From Streptomyces sp. JH34 (GTDB lineage: Bacteria; Actinomycetota; Actinomycetes; Streptomycetales; Streptomycetaceae), in assembly GCF_029428875.1 (NCBI RefSeq), contig NZ_JAJSOO010000001.1:6296501-6360500 (forward strand): DNA of 64,000 bases, read 5' to 3'. The translations under genes were made by a program, and so were the position numbers. This document shows positions 33,047-42,584 of this stretch, one piece after another (positions within the stretch are counted from its first letter, which is position 1; each line of letters begins with the position of its first letter). A model generated the notes under the pieces. The model worked only from the letters and a program-made list of their open reading frames with translations. It was not told where the DNA came from and did not search any database.

Positions 33047-34546
33047 ATGGTGCAGTGGACCTCGACCGTCGGAGCGGCGCAACTCGCCCGCCAGCTCCAG
33101 GGCCAGCAGGCCCGTCCCCTGGCGCCGGGCACCCGCAAACCGCCCGCCTACCGCGCCCTCGCCGACGGCGTCCGTCTGCTCGTCCTGGAGGGCCGGGTCC
33201 CGGTCGCCGCCCGGCTCCCGGCCGAGAGGGAGCTCGCCCTCGCCCTGTCCCTCAGCCGCACCACCGTCGCCGCCGCGTACGAGGCGCTGCGGGCGGAGGG
33301 TTTCCTCGAGTCACGCCGCGGGGCGGGCAGCTGGACCGCAGTCCCGGCCGGGAACCCGCTGCCGGCCCGGGGCCTCGAACCGCTGCCCCCGGAGTCCCTC
33401 GGCTCGATGATCGACCTCGGCTGCGCCGCCCTGCCCGCCCCGGAACCGTGGCTGACCCGGGCCGTCCAGGGCGCGCTGGAGGAGCTGCCGCCGTACGCGC
33501 ACACCCACGGCGACTACCCGGCCGGCCTGCCCGCCCTCCGGCAGATGATCGCGGACCGCTACACCGGGTACGGCATCCCCACGATGCCGGAACAGATCAT
33601 GGTCACCACCGGCGCGATGGGCGCCATCGACGCCATCTGCCACCTCTTCGCGGGGCGCGGCGAGCGCATCGCCGTGGAGTCGCCGAGCTACGCCAACATC
33701 CTCCAGCTCATGCGGGAGACGGGTGCCAGGCTGGTGCCCGTGGCGATGGAGGAGGGGCTCGGCGGCTGGGACATGAACCGGTGGCGGCAGGTCCTGCGGG
33801 ACGCCGCGCCGAGGCTGGCCTACGTCGTCGCGGACTTCCACAACCCCACGGGTGCTCTGGCCGACGAGCAGCAGCGCCGCGCCCTGGTCGAGGCGGCGCG
33901 GTCGGCGGGCACGGTCCTGGTGGTCGACGAGACCATGGGCGAACTGGACCTGGACGCCGATGACGACATGCCGCGCAAGGTCTGCGCCTTCGATCCCGCG
34001 GGCAGCACCGTCCTGACCGTCGGATCCGCCAGCAAGGCGTTCTGGGCCGGCATGCGGATCGGCTGGGTGCGTGCCGCGCCGGACGTGATCCGCAGCCTGG
34101 TCGCGGCGCGCGCCTACGCCGACATGGGCACCCCGGTTCTGGAGCAGCTCGCCATCAACTGGCTGATGCGGACCGGGGGCTGGGAGCAGGCCGTGGCCGT
34201 CCGGCGCGAGCAGGCCCGGGAGAACAGGGACGCCCTGGTGCGCGCGGTGCGCCGGGAGCTCCCCGCGTGGGAGTTCGAGGTGCCGCGCGGTGGCCTCACG
34301 CTCTGGGTGCGCACCGGCGGACTCTCCGGCTCCCGGCTGGCCGTGGCGGGCGAGCGGGTCGGCGTCCGCGTCCCGTCGGGACCCCGTTTCGGTGTCGACG
34401 GGGCCTTCGAGGGCTATGTGCGGCTGCCCTTCACGGTGGGCGGCGCGGTGGCGGACGAAGCGGCGCAGAGACTCGCCACGGCCGCCGGTCTGGTCGCCTC
34501 CGGGGCGGGAGTGGGGGCCGAGGCCCCCCGCACCTTCGTCGCCTGA
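33047..34546 (+). CDS. MocR/YczR-type regulator (GntR HTH plus aminotransferase fold)
   Basis: 499 residues. Residues 30-105 are a GntR winged helix ('LPAERELALALSLSRTTVAAAYEALRAEGFLESRRGAGSW'). The rest is a fold-type I aminotransferase domain with 'HNPTGALADEQQR' and the PLP-binding Lys330 in 'GSASKAFWAGMRIGW'. MocR proteins use PLP as effector rather than for catalysis. The gene is divergent from a yczE homologue, the known target of YczR. ATG at 33047 is preceded by a GGAAGG tract. Wide conservation of this pair suggests auto- and cross-regulation through the 102-bp shared promoter region. Confidence 0.88.
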   Translation: MVQWTSTVGAAQLARQLQGQQARPLAPGTRKPPAYRALADGVRLLVLEGRVPVAARLPAERELALALSLSRTTVAAAYEALRAEGFLESRRGAGSWTAVPAGNPLPARGLEPLPPESLGSMIDLGCAALPAPEPWLTRAVQGALEELPPYAHTHGDYPAGLPALRQMIADRYTGYGIPTMPEQIMVTTGAMGAIDAICHLFAGRGERIAVESPSYANILQLMRETGARLVPVAMEEGLGGWDMNRWRQVLRDAAPRLAYVVADFHNPTGALADEQQRRALVEAARSAGTVLVVDETMGELDLDADDDMPRKVCAFDPAGSTVLTVGSASKAFWAGMRIGWVRAAPDVIRSLVAARAYADMGTPVLEQLAINWLMRTGGWEQAVAVRREQARENRDALVRAVRRELPAWEFEVPRGGLTLWVRTGGLSGSRLAVAGERVGVRVPSGPRFGVDGAFEGYVRLPFTVGGAVADEAAQRLATAAGLVASGAGVGAEAPRTFVA

Positions 34547-34558
34547 GGCGCCCGTTTT

Positions 34559-36196
34559 TCACCCGTCGGCGGTGGCCGGCGCCCCGATCAGCTGATCCTT
34601 GTGCGCGGAGACCGGCTCGGACGCGGGCTCCGGCTCGGAGGCGGGCTCGGGCTCCGGGCGGGTTTCCTGCGGGGTCTGCTCCACGGCGGGCACCCCGCCG
34701 GGCAGCAGGTCGAGCACCGCCGCGCGGTGCGCCTCGCTGGTGGCGTCGTCGTGCGGATCCGGGGTGGCCGGGACCTGGAGGCGCAGGACGGGTCCGCTGC
34801 CCAGCCGGGTGTACCCGCGGCCCGGCGGGACGTCGGGGGTGGGTGTGGTGTGCGGCTGAGCGCCGAGTACCGCCTCGACCTCCTCGCGGTCCGCCGGGCC
34901 GAGGACGGCGCGTGCCCTGGTGTGGATCCGTACGGTCTCGTCGAGGGCGTCCAGGCTGTCGAACTGCTCCGCGACGACGACCGTGACCCCGGCGGCGCGG
35001 CCGTGCCGCAGCGGAGTCCGGAGCAACTCCTGCGGATCCTGCCTGTTGTCGGCGGCCGCCAGGTGCCCGAACGCGCTCGGGCGGTCGAGCAGGATCCAGA
35101 GCGGCCGTCTGACGTCCTCGGGTTCGGGTTGCCCGGCCTGGCGGGCGCGGTTGGCGGCGATGAGCCGCCGCTCGGTCTCGTGAGCGGCCCATTCGAGTGT
35201 CGCGAGAGCCCCTGCCAGACCGCACTCCACGGCCAGGACGCCGTCCCGGCCGGTCAGGAAGCCGTACTCACCGGTGCCGCCGCCCTCCACCACGAGGACG
35301 TCGCCGTACTGGAGGGCCTGCAGGGCGAGCGAGCGCATCAGGGTCGTGGTGCCGCTGCCGGGGTGCCCGGCGATCAGCAGATGCGGCTCCGTCGACCGGG
35401 CCCCGGTCCGCCAGATCACCGGAGAGGCGTCCCGGGTCACGTCGCCGTCCTGGACCGGAACGGTTCGCCGGACCGCGTCGGCGTCGGTGAAGCCCAGCAC
35501 GGTCTCGCCGGGGGCGGTGACGAACCGCTGGGCGGCGATGGTGGTGGGCAGGGCATCGAGCACGGTCATGAGGAGGTGGTTGCTCTCCTCGTCCCAGGCG
35601 AAGTGGTATTCGCGGCCCCGGCCCGACTTGGCGTGGAGCACCTGCTCGACCCGGGCGCGGGCCGCAGGATCGCCGTCGGTGAAGTACGCCGGGTAGTTCA
35701 CCTGGAGCCGGGTGAGGCGGCCGTTGCCGTCGAAGGCGTACGACGTGCCGAAGGCCTTCTCCCAGTCGCCGCCGTGGGAGAACAGCGGGCCGGGGTCCTC
35801 GGGCACGGAGAAGTGCGGGACCAGTGCCTCGTACAGAGCCCGGAGCCGTGCGGTCTCCGCCTCGTCGGGGCCGGTCTTCGCGGGGGCGCGGTCGCGCCCC
35901 AGCCACGCGGCGGCGCCCATCACCGAGATGAGGGCCAGCAGCGGCCCGTAGGGGATGAGCGCCACCACCAGTACGCAGGCCGCGACGAGGAACAGCACGT
36001 GTCCGCGCCGGTCCCGGGGGGTCGCGGCCCACTTCTGCCGTCCCGCTCCCGCCAGCAGCCGCATGCCACGGGTGACCGTGATCAGCGGATGGAGGACGTC
36101 CGTGGCGTTGTCGGCGGCCGTGCGCGCGATCTCGCGACTGCGGGTGATCGAAGCGGTGCCGCGCTCGAGAATGCGGGGGAGTGGTCGCCGGGCCAC
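34559..36196 (-). CDS. FtsK/SpoIIIE-like ATPase lacking the Walker A lysine
   Basis: 545 residues. Two hydrophobic segments at about 68-95 ('HVLFLVAACVLVVALIPYGPLLALISVMGAAAWL') anchor it in the membrane. The later domain has 'LLIAGHPGSGTTTLMRSLA' (Thr283 where the P-loop lysine should be) and the Walker B-like 'PLWILLDRPS'. A Pro/Glu-rich tail ends the protein. Overall it resembles FtsK/SpoIIIE or plasmid TraB ATPases. Without the lysine, ordinary ATP hydrolysis is doubtful. It is encoded 37 bp after a 64-residue membrane protein that recalls plasmid Spd spread proteins, but no integrase or rep gene is near. GTG start with AGGAG 7 nt upstream. Confidence 0.75.
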   Translation of the reverse strand: MARRPLPRILERGTASITRSREIARTAADNATDVLHPLITVTRGMRLLAGAGRQKWAATPRDRRGHVLFLVAACVLVVALIPYGPLLALISVMGAAAWLGRDRAPAKTGPDEAETARLRALYEALVPHFSVPEDPGPLFSHGGDWEKAFGTSYAFDGNGRLTRLQVNYPAYFTDGDPAARARVEQVLHAKSGRGREYHFAWDEESNHLLMTVLDALPTTIAAQRFVTAPGETVLGFTDADAVRRTVPVQDGDVTRDASPVIWRTGARSTEPHLLIAGHPGSGTTTLMRSLALQALQYGDVLVVEGGGTGEYGFLTGRDGVLAVECGLAGALATLEWAAHETERRLIAANRARQAGQPEPEDVRRPLWILLDRPSAFGHLAAADNRQDPQELLRTPLRHGRAAGVTVVVAEQFDSLDALDETVRIHTRARAVLGPADREEVEAVLGAQPHTTPTPDVPPGRGYTRLGSGPVLRLQVPATPDPHDDATSEAHRAAVLDLLPGGVPAVEQTPQETRPEPEPASEPEPASEPVSAHKDQLIGAPATADG

Positions 36197-36233
36197 GTCG
36201 GTCTCCTGAAGAGGTGGGAGCGGTTTCGGGACG

Positions 36234-36428
36234 TCAGAACTTGATTCCGCCCAGCATGCTGGCGAGGCTCGCCCCGCCGGCGGTGATGCTCGGCGCGATG
36301 GCTGTGCCGGCCAGGTAGAAGCCGAACAGAGCGCAGATGAGGCCGTGGGACGCCTTGAGCCCGTCCTTCTTGAAGAACAGGAAGACGATGATGCCGAGCA
36401 GTACCACGCCCGAGATGGAGAGGATCAT
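36234..36428 (-). CDS. small membrane protein, SpdD-like
   Basis: 64 residues: one hydrophobic segment 'ILSISGVVLLGIIVFLFF', a short basic loop 'KKDGLK', then 'HGLICALFGFYLAGTAIAPSI' as a second. AGGAGAA lies 7 nt before the ATG. Such proteins accompany FtsK-like ATPases in Streptomyces, both on conjugative elements (Spd) and in chromosomes. It probably forms a membrane complex with the ATPase encoded 37 bp downstream. Confidence 0.78.
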   Translation of the reverse strand: MILSISGVVLLGIIVFLFFKKDGLKASHGLICALFGFYLAGTAIAPSITAGGASLASMLGGIKF

Positions 36429-36754
36429 GAGCGGTTCTCCTGGTTGAGGGGACAGTCACCATGAGTACTTCCAGGATCACAAGATGTATCTATACGATAA
36501 AAGGTGCAACTGAGTGATGAGGGGTGGATTTCACCCGACCGGTGGGCGGAGAGCCTCCGCCCACCTGCCCGCGTGCACCGCGTCGGCCCTGTCCCCGCCG
36601 GAGAAGTGGCCCCGGCACCGTGATCTTCCGCCGCTCCGGGGAAGGCTCACGACCGCCCCGAGCAGTACTCTGTCGATTCACTCGTACGGTCCTCCGCCGT
36701 ACCCCCCACCAGGCCGACCACGGCCGCGGAGGCCATGAAAGGCGGTCCGTCCCC
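36429..36754. other. divergent intergenic region, 326 bp
   Basis: This lies between the SpdD-like gene and the ankyrin gene. Around 36482-36502 it contains a very AT-rich stretch with TATC-TATAC-GATA symmetry, unusual for this genome and probably the promoter or operator of the minus-strand pair. The rest is GC-rich with no credible ORF. Confidence 0.4.
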
Positions 36755-37147
36755 ATGAGCGAAACCCCCGATCCCGAGGTGGTCGAGCTGGCGACGAAGG
36801 TCTTCGGCCTGGCCCGCCGGGGCGAGACCGACGCGCTCGCCGCCTACGTCGACGCGGGGGTCCCCGCGAACCTCACCAACGACCGGGGCGACTCCCTGCT
36901 CATGCTCGCCGCCTACCACGGCCACGCCCCCGCCGTCGTGGCGCTCGCGGGCCGCGGCGCCGACCCGGACCGGGCCAACGACCGGGGACAGACCCCGTTG
37001 GCCGGAGCCGTCTTCAAGGGCGAGCGCGAAGTGATCGACGCACTGCTCGCCGCGGGGGCCGATCCGGCCGCCGGAACCCCCTCCGCCGTGGACACCGCGC
37101 GCATGTTCGGCAAGGACGACCTGCTGGAACTCTTCGGTGCGCGCTGA
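36755..37147 (+). CDS. ankyrin-repeat protein
   Basis: 130 residues forming three to four ankyrin repeats: 'ANLTNDRGDSLLMLAAYHGHAPAVVALAGRGADPD', then 'RANDRGQTPLAGAVFKGEREVIDALLAAGADP', with partial repeats at either end. There is no signal peptide, so it is a cytoplasmic protein-interaction module. The partner is unknown. AAAGGCGG lies upstream of the ATG at 36755; the frame is open further but without repeat character. Confidence 0.87.
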   Translation: MSETPDPEVVELATKVFGLARRGETDALAAYVDAGVPANLTNDRGDSLLMLAAYHGHAPAVVALAGRGADPDRANDRGQTPLAGAVFKGEREVIDALLAAGADPAAGTPSAVDTARMFGKDDLLELFGAR

Positions 37148-37265
37148 GAGGCGGCCCGGACCGCAGCCCGGCCGGTCCGTCGTAAATGTGGTCGCGTCGG
37201 CGAAATGGCCGGGGCATCATGACGTCGCGGGTCCGAATCGGGCCACCGACGAGAGGCAGAGGAAG

Positions 37266-37319
37266 ATGAGCACCAGGCAGAAGACGGCGGTCGGCCGATC
37301 ATGTTGCTGCGCGGCCTAG
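37266..37319 (+). CDS. 17-codon ORF ending in Cys-Cys-Cys (possible leader peptide)
   Basis: MSTRQKTAVGRSCCCAA is encoded with a strong ribosome-binding-like tract (GAGGAAG) directly before the ATG. It lies 70 bp upstream of the HEAT-repeat gene on the same strand. Three consecutive Cys codons near the stop suggest a cysteine-sensing translational attenuator, as shown for poly-cysteine upstream ORFs in mycobacteria. The downstream gene has no obvious sulfur role, so the idea is tentative. Confidence 0.4.
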   Translation: MSTRQKTAVGRSCCCAA

Positions 37320-37389
37320 GGGATGTCACCCCGGCACATGGAACAGCACAGTCCCGGTTGCGTCGACAGCTTGATGTGAGGCTTTCTTC

Positions 37390-38808
37390 ATGTTCGATCC
37401 GTTCATAGCGCCGAGCGGCACACTGCTCGGCCTGCTGCAGAGGGGCCGCGGCGACGGCACGCTCCACGCGCTCGCCGCCCCCCGTTCCGAGGCCCTCGCG
37501 GCTCTCAACCACTGCGTCCTGAGCGATCCGCGTCATGACTGGCAGGTCGAGAACCGCTCCCTCTACTACGCCCGCCTGTACCTCGATCTCGACGGTGGCA
37601 CCGAGGAGATCGAGCGCCACCTGTGGGACCCCGAGGACCACCTCGACACCGACGACTCACGCACGGGTCTCGCACTCGCCGTGCTCGGGCACCTCGCCTC
37701 CTACGGCCGCGACGACGCCCTCGTGCTCCTGCGCCGGTACGCCGCGACCGGGGCCAACTGGGCCTGGGCGCTCGACGAGCTGGCCCTGCGCGACGACGAC
37801 ACCGGGCTGCGCTCCCTCGCCGAGGCGGTGCTCGCCCGCTTCCCCGCCACCCCGGAGGGCGCCGCCGAGCTGGCCGCCACCGTGCGGGACGCCTTCGAGC
37901 CCCGTCCCTGGCGGCTCTGGGCCGACGACCCGCGTGAGACGGTCGGCGCCCGGGTCAGGGCGGCGACGGAGCAGGGCTCCTTCGACCGGTGGCAGCGGCA
38001 GATGAGGCCGGGCGGGCCGCGTCCCGGATGGAGCGTCCAGGCCGTCTTCGACTGGGCCCAGGAAGGGCTGGAGCGCGGCAGCGCGCTCCACGTTCCCGCG
38101 GCACGGTGCCTGTCGGCGGTCGCCGGGTCCGAGGACCGTCCCCTGATCGTCGAGGCCGCCCGCAGCGGCCCGGAGGGCGCGCGCTGCGCAGCCCTGCACT
38201 ATCTCGCCGAGGCCCGGGACCCCGCCGTGCTCGATCTCGTCGAACACGCCGTCGCCGGCCCCTCCGGCACCGTCGCCGAGGCGGCCGTGGCCGCCTTCGA
38301 GCGCATGTGCGGAGAGGCAGCGGTCCGTCGTGCGCGGCGCTGGGCCCACCGGCCCGACGCCCTCGGAGCCTCGGCGGCCGGAGTCCTGGCCTGCCGCGGG
38401 ACCGCGCAGGACGCCCCGCTCGTCCTCGCCGCGCTGCGCGAGGCGGTCCGGGGCGAGGGCCCCGACACCCCGCGGCTGTGGACCCTGGTCGACGGCACGG
38501 GCCGGCTGGGCATCGCCTGCGCCGCTCCCGTCCTCCGCCACGTGTACCGGGAGACGTCCTCCTCGCACCTGCGCGGACGTGCCGCCCGGGCCCTGGCCGC
38601 CACCGACCCGTCCTTCGCCAGCGGATTCGCCGTCGAGTGCCTCTGGGACTGCGAGGAGACCACCCGGGAGCTCGCCGCACACCATGCGGAGACCGGGGAC
38701 ATCCGGGTCGCCGAGCGGCTGAGGCGGCTCGCCGCCGACCCGGCCGAGGAGGCCGAGGTCCAGACCGCCGTACGCAGCAGGATCGGACCGGACGCACCGG
38801 CCGTCTGA
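37390..38808 (+). CDS. HEAT-repeat protein
   Basis: 472 residues of mainly helical repeats. The C-terminal 260 residues show HEAT-like pairs such as 'LHVPAARCLSAVAGSEDRPLIVEAARSGPE' and 'GARCAALHYLAEARDPAVLDLV'. No enzymatic motif is visible. HEAT proteins act as scaffolds or, in bacteria, as phycobilin-lyase-like or regulatory proteins; the role here is unknown. GAGG precedes the ATG. A 10-bp hairpin follows the gene. Confidence 0.8.
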   Translation: MFDPFIAPSGTLLGLLQRGRGDGTLHALAAPRSEALAALNHCVLSDPRHDWQVENRSLYYARLYLDLDGGTEEIERHLWDPEDHLDTDDSRTGLALAVLGHLASYGRDDALVLLRRYAATGANWAWALDELALRDDDTGLRSLAEAVLARFPATPEGAAELAATVRDAFEPRPWRLWADDPRETVGARVRAATEQGSFDRWQRQMRPGGPRPGWSVQAVFDWAQEGLERGSALHVPAARCLSAVAGSEDRPLIVEAARSGPEGARCAALHYLAEARDPAVLDLVEHAVAGPSGTVAEAAVAAFERMCGEAAVRRARRWAHRPDALGASAAGVLACRGTAQDAPLVLAALREAVRGEGPDTPRLWTLVDGTGRLGIACAAPVLRHVYRETSSSHLRGRAARALAATDPSFASGFAVECLWDCEETTRELAAHHAETGDIRVAERLRRLAADPAEEAEVQTAVRSRIGPDAPAV

Positions 38809-38836
38809 ACCGGCGCCCCACCGGCGGAGCCCGGAC

Positions 38837-38859
38837 GCCGCGCGCCGGGGGCGCGCGGC
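38837..38859 (+). terminator. HEAT-repeat gene terminator
   Basis: GCCGCGCGCC (38837-38846) pairs perfectly with GGCGCGCGGC (38850-38859) around a 3-nt loop, 28 bp after the stop codon. Confidence 0.6.
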
Positions 38860-38953
38860 ACGAGGCGCGGTCGGAGCGGGCCGTGCGCGACGCGCCCGAC
38901 GACCACCCCGCGCCCTCTCTGCGGGGGTCCGTCCCCCACGCGAGAATGGGGAG

Positions 38954-41900
38954 ATGACCGGACGCTGGGAGTTCTGGATCGACCGCGGCGGTACCTTCAC
39001 GGACGTGGTGGGGCGCGACCCCGGAGGCCGGCTGATCTCCCGCAAGCTCCTGTCGCACGACCCCGGACGCCACCGCGACGCCGCGGTGGCCGGGATCCGT
39101 CTGCTGCTCGGTCTCGGTCCCGACGACCCGGTCCCAGCCGACCGGGTCGCGGGCGTCAAGATGGGCACGACGGTCGCGACCAACGCGCTCCTCGAACGGC
39201 GGGGCGAGCCGACCGTCCTGGTCATCACCGAAGGCTTCCGGGACGCCCTGCGGATCGCCTACCAGAACCGGCCCCGCCTGTTCGACCGCCGCATCCTGCT
39301 ACCCGAGGCCGTGTACGACCGGGTCATCGAGGTCCCTGAGCGCACCGACGCCCGGGGAGTGGTCGTGAGACCCCTCGACCGCGCCGTCGTGGCCGGGCGG
39401 CTCAGGGCCGCCGCCGCCGACGGCATCCGCAGCGCCGCCGTCGTGCTCATGCACGGCTACCGGTACCCGGAGCACGAGAGAGCCGTGGCGGAGGAGGCGG
39501 CAAAGGCTGGTCTCACCCAGATCAGCTGCTCGCACGAGGTCAGTCCGCTGATCAAGCTGATCCCGCGCGGTGACACCACCGTCGTGGACGCCTACCTCTC
39601 GCCGATCCTGCGCAGATACGTCGAGGAGGTGGCCGGCGAACTCGCGGGCATCCGGCTCATGTTCATGCAGTCCAACGGCGGGCTGCGCGAGGCCGCGCAC
39701 TTCCGGGGCAAGGACGCCGTCCTGTCCGGCCCCGCCGGCGGCGTCGTCGGCATGGTGCGCACCTCCGCCCAGGCCGGCCACCACCGGGTCATCGGCTTCG
39801 ACATGGGCGGCACCTCCACGGACGTCTCCCACTACGCGGGCGAGTTCGAACGCGAACTCGGCACCCAGGTGGCAGGGGTGCGGATGAGCGCGCCCATGAT
39901 GAGCATCCACACCGTCGCGGCGGGCGGAGGGTCCGTCCTGCACTTCGACGGACGGCGCTACCGGGTCGGTCCCGACTCGGCCGGGGCAGACCCTGGCCCC
40001 GCCTGCTACCGCCGGGGCGGGCCGCTCACCGTCACCGACGCCAACGTGATGCTCGGCCGCATCCGCCCGGAGCACTTCCCCGCCGTGTTCGGCCCCGGGG
40101 GCGACGAGTCGCTCGACGCGGATCTCGTCCGCGAGCGCTTCGACGCCCTGGCCGAGGAGGTGTCGGCCGCCACGGGGACCGGGCACACCGCCGCGGAGGT
40201 GGCCGCGGGCTTCCTGGAGATCGCCGTGCTGAACATGGCGAACGCGGTCAAGAAGATCTCCGTCCAACGGGGCCACGACATCACCCGCTACGCCCTCACC
40301 TCCTTCGGCGGCGCCGGAGGACAGCACGCCTGCGCCGTCGCCGACGCCCTGGGCATCGACACCGTCCTCGTACCGCCGCTGGCCGGCGTCCTCTCCGCCT
40401 ACGGGATCGGTCTCGCCGACGCCACCGCGATGCGCGAACAGTCCGTCGAGGCACCCCTGGACGAGGACACGGGACGGCGCGTGCGCGCGGTCGTCGACGA
40501 CCTGGCGGAGCGCACCCGCGCCGAACTCCGCGCCGACGGCATCCCCGACAGCGCCATCGGCACCCGGACGCGGATCCTCCTGCGGTACGCGGGGACGGAC
40601 GCCGCACTGCCCGTGGCCCACGGCACCGTCACCGCCATGACCCGGGAGTTCACCGAGGCCCACCGCGCCCGGTACGGGTTCACGACGGACAAACCCCTGG
40701 TGGCCGAGGCCGTATCAGTGGAGGCCACCGGGACCGCCGGCCCGCACACCCCGCCCCGGACCGGCGTGCGTACGGGGGAGGAGCCGCCCGAACCCCTCGC
40801 AACCGTCCGGATGTTCACCGGGGACGGATGGCGGGACGCCGGGCTGCACCGCCGCGGGACACTGCGCGCGGAGGACGTCGTGACCGGACCGGCCGTCATC
40901 GCCGAGGACGACGCCACCACCGTCCTCGACCTCGGCTGGCAGGCCACGGCGGGGCCGGCCGGACACCTCGTGCTGACCCGGACCGGGCCGAGACCGGGGC
41001 GGACCGCCGTCGGCACCCGCGTGGACCCGGTCATGCTCGAAGTGTTCAACAACCTCTTCATGTCGATCGCCGAGCAGATGGGCGTGCGACTGGAGAACAC
41101 CGCACACTCCGTCAACATCAAGGAGCGGCTCGACTTCTCCTGCGCCCTGTTCGACGCCGACGGCGACCTGGTGGCCAACGCGCCCCACATCCCCGTGCAC
41201 CTCGGGTCGATGGGGGAGTCCATCAAGGAGGTGCTCCGGCGCAACCGGGGCTCCCTGCGCCCTGGCGACGTCTACGCCGTCAACGATCCCTACCACGGCG
41301 GTACACATCTGCCCGATGTGACCGTCGTGACGCCGGTGTTCGACGAGCCCGGGCACGGCCGGGAGGGCGTGCTGCGCTTCCTGGTGGCCTCACGTGGCCA
41401 CCACGCGGAGATCGGCGGCATCACCCCCGGCTCCATGCCCGCCTTCAGCCGCACCGTCGACGAGGAGGGCGTCCTGTTCGACAACTGGCTCCTGGTGCGC
41501 GACGGCACGCTCCGCGAGGCGGAGACCCGGCACCTGCTCACCGCCGCCGCCCACCCCTCACGCGACCCGGACACCAATCTCGCCGACCTGCGCGCCCAGA
41601 TCGCGGCCAACGAGAAGGGCATCACCGAACTGCGCCGCATGACGGAGCAGTTCGGCCAGGACGTCGTCGAGGCCTACATGGGCCACGTCCAGGACAACGC
41701 CGAGGAGTCCGTACGCCGGATCGTGGCCGGGTTGCACGACGGCACCTGCCGCTACGAGACCGACAACGGGGCGGTCATCGCGGTGGGCGTGACCGTGGAC
41801 CGCGACGCCCGCAGCGCCGTCATCGACTTCGAGGGGACCTCCCCGCAGCAGACCGGCAACCTCAACGCCCCACGGTCCGTGGTCATGGCCGCCGTCCTCT

Positions 41901-42565
41901 ACGTCTTCCGGACCCTCGTGGAGGAGGACATCCCGCTCAACAGCGGCTGCCTGAAGCCCTTGTGCATCCGCGTCCCGGAAGGGTCGATGCTGGCACCCGT
42001 CCACCCGGCGGCGACCGTCGCGGGCAACGTCGAGACGTCCCAGGCCGTCACCGGCGCCCTCTACGCGGCACTGCGGGTCCAGGCCGAGGGATCCGGCACC
42101 ATGAACAACCTCACGTTCGGCAACGACCGGGTCCAGTACTACGAGACCGTCGCCAGCGGCTCCGGCGCGGGCGACGGCTTCGACGGTGCCGACGCGGTCC
42201 AGACCCACATGACCAACTCCCGGCTCACCGACCCCGAGATCCTCGAATGGCGCTACCCGGTGCTGCTGGAGAGTTTCGGGGTACGGGACGCCGGCGGGGG
42301 TACGGGCCGCTGGCACGGCGGCAGCGGGGTGGAACGCAGGATCCGCTTCCTGGAACCCGTCACCGTGGCCCTGCTGTCGGGACACCGCAGGGTCCCGCCC
42401 TACGGCATGGCGGGAGGCGCCGCCGGAGCCCTCGGCGAGCAGTACGTCGAGCGCGCCGACGGCAGGACCGTGACCCCCCTCGAAGGCTGCGACACCGCCG
42501 CACTCGACACCGGGGACGTCCTCGTGCTGCGCACCCCCGGAGGCGGCGGTTACGGGCGTCCGTGA
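38954..42565 (+). CDS. 5-oxoprolinase / hydantoinase (HyuA-HyuB fusion)
   Basis: 1203 residues, the full length of the eukaryotic-type enzyme. Residues 1-670 are the HyuA-like ATP-binding half with 'FWIDRGGTFTDVVG' and 'GFDMGGTSTDVSHY'. Residues 690-1203 are the HyuB-like half, ending 'RTPGGGGYGRP'. The enzyme opens 5-oxo-L-proline to glutamate using ATP; related hydantoinases are an alternative. It starts with ATG 5 nt after a GGGGAG tract. The next gene (a MukF-like protein) starts 57 bp later and has its own promoter-like sequence, so the two are probably not a functional unit. Confidence 0.9.
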   Translation: MTGRWEFWIDRGGTFTDVVGRDPGGRLISRKLLSHDPGRHRDAAVAGIRLLLGLGPDDPVPADRVAGVKMGTTVATNALLERRGEPTVLVITEGFRDALRIAYQNRPRLFDRRILLPEAVYDRVIEVPERTDARGVVVRPLDRAVVAGRLRAAAADGIRSAAVVLMHGYRYPEHERAVAEEAAKAGLTQISCSHEVSPLIKLIPRGDTTVVDAYLSPILRRYVEEVAGELAGIRLMFMQSNGGLREAAHFRGKDAVLSGPAGGVVGMVRTSAQAGHHRVIGFDMGGTSTDVSHYAGEFERELGTQVAGVRMSAPMMSIHTVAAGGGSVLHFDGRRYRVGPDSAGADPGPACYRRGGPLTVTDANVMLGRIRPEHFPAVFGPGGDESLDADLVRERFDALAEEVSAATGTGHTAAEVAAGFLEIAVLNMANAVKKISVQRGHDITRYALTSFGGAGGQHACAVADALGIDTVLVPPLAGVLSAYGIGLADATAMREQSVEAPLDEDTGRRVRAVVDDLAERTRAELRADGIPDSAIGTRTRILLRYAGTDAALPVAHGTVTAMTREFTEAHRARYGFTTDKPLVAEAVSVEATGTAGPHTPPRTGVRTGEEPPEPLATVRMFTGDGWRDAGLHRRGTLRAEDVVTGPAVIAEDDATTVLDLGWQATAGPAGHLVLTRTGPRPGRTAVGTRVDPVMLEVFNNLFMSIAEQMGVRLENTAHSVNIKERLDFSCALFDADGDLVANAPHIPVHLGSMGESIKEVLRRNRGSLRPGDVYAVNDPYHGGTHLPDVTVVTPVFDEPGHGREGVLRFLVASRGHHAEIGGITPGSMPAFSRTVDEEGVLFDNWLLVRDGTLREAETRHLLTAAAHPSRDPDTNLADLRAQIAANEKGITELRRMTEQFGQDVVEAYMGHVQDNAEESVRRIVAGLHDGTCRYETDNGAVIAVGVTVDRDARSAVIDFEGTSPQQTGNLNAPRSVVMAAVLYVFRTLVEEDIPLNSGCLKPLCIRVPEGSMLAPVHPAATVAGNVETSQAVTGALYAALRVQAEGSGTMNNLTFGNDRVQYYETVASGSGAGDGFDGADAVQTHMTNSRLTDPEILEWRYPVLLESFGVRDAGGGTGRWHGGSGVERRIRFLEPVTVALLSGHRRVPPYGMAGGAAGALGEQYVERADGRTVTPLEGCDTAALDTGDVLVLRTPGGGGYGRP

Positions 42566-42584
42566 CCGGTCGCTTCTGCGCCGT

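Noticed and set aside
34559..36428. Integrated conjugative element of the pSAM2 type
   Set aside because: FtsK-like and Spd-like genes are present, but no integrase, excisionase, rep gene or tRNA attachment site was seen.
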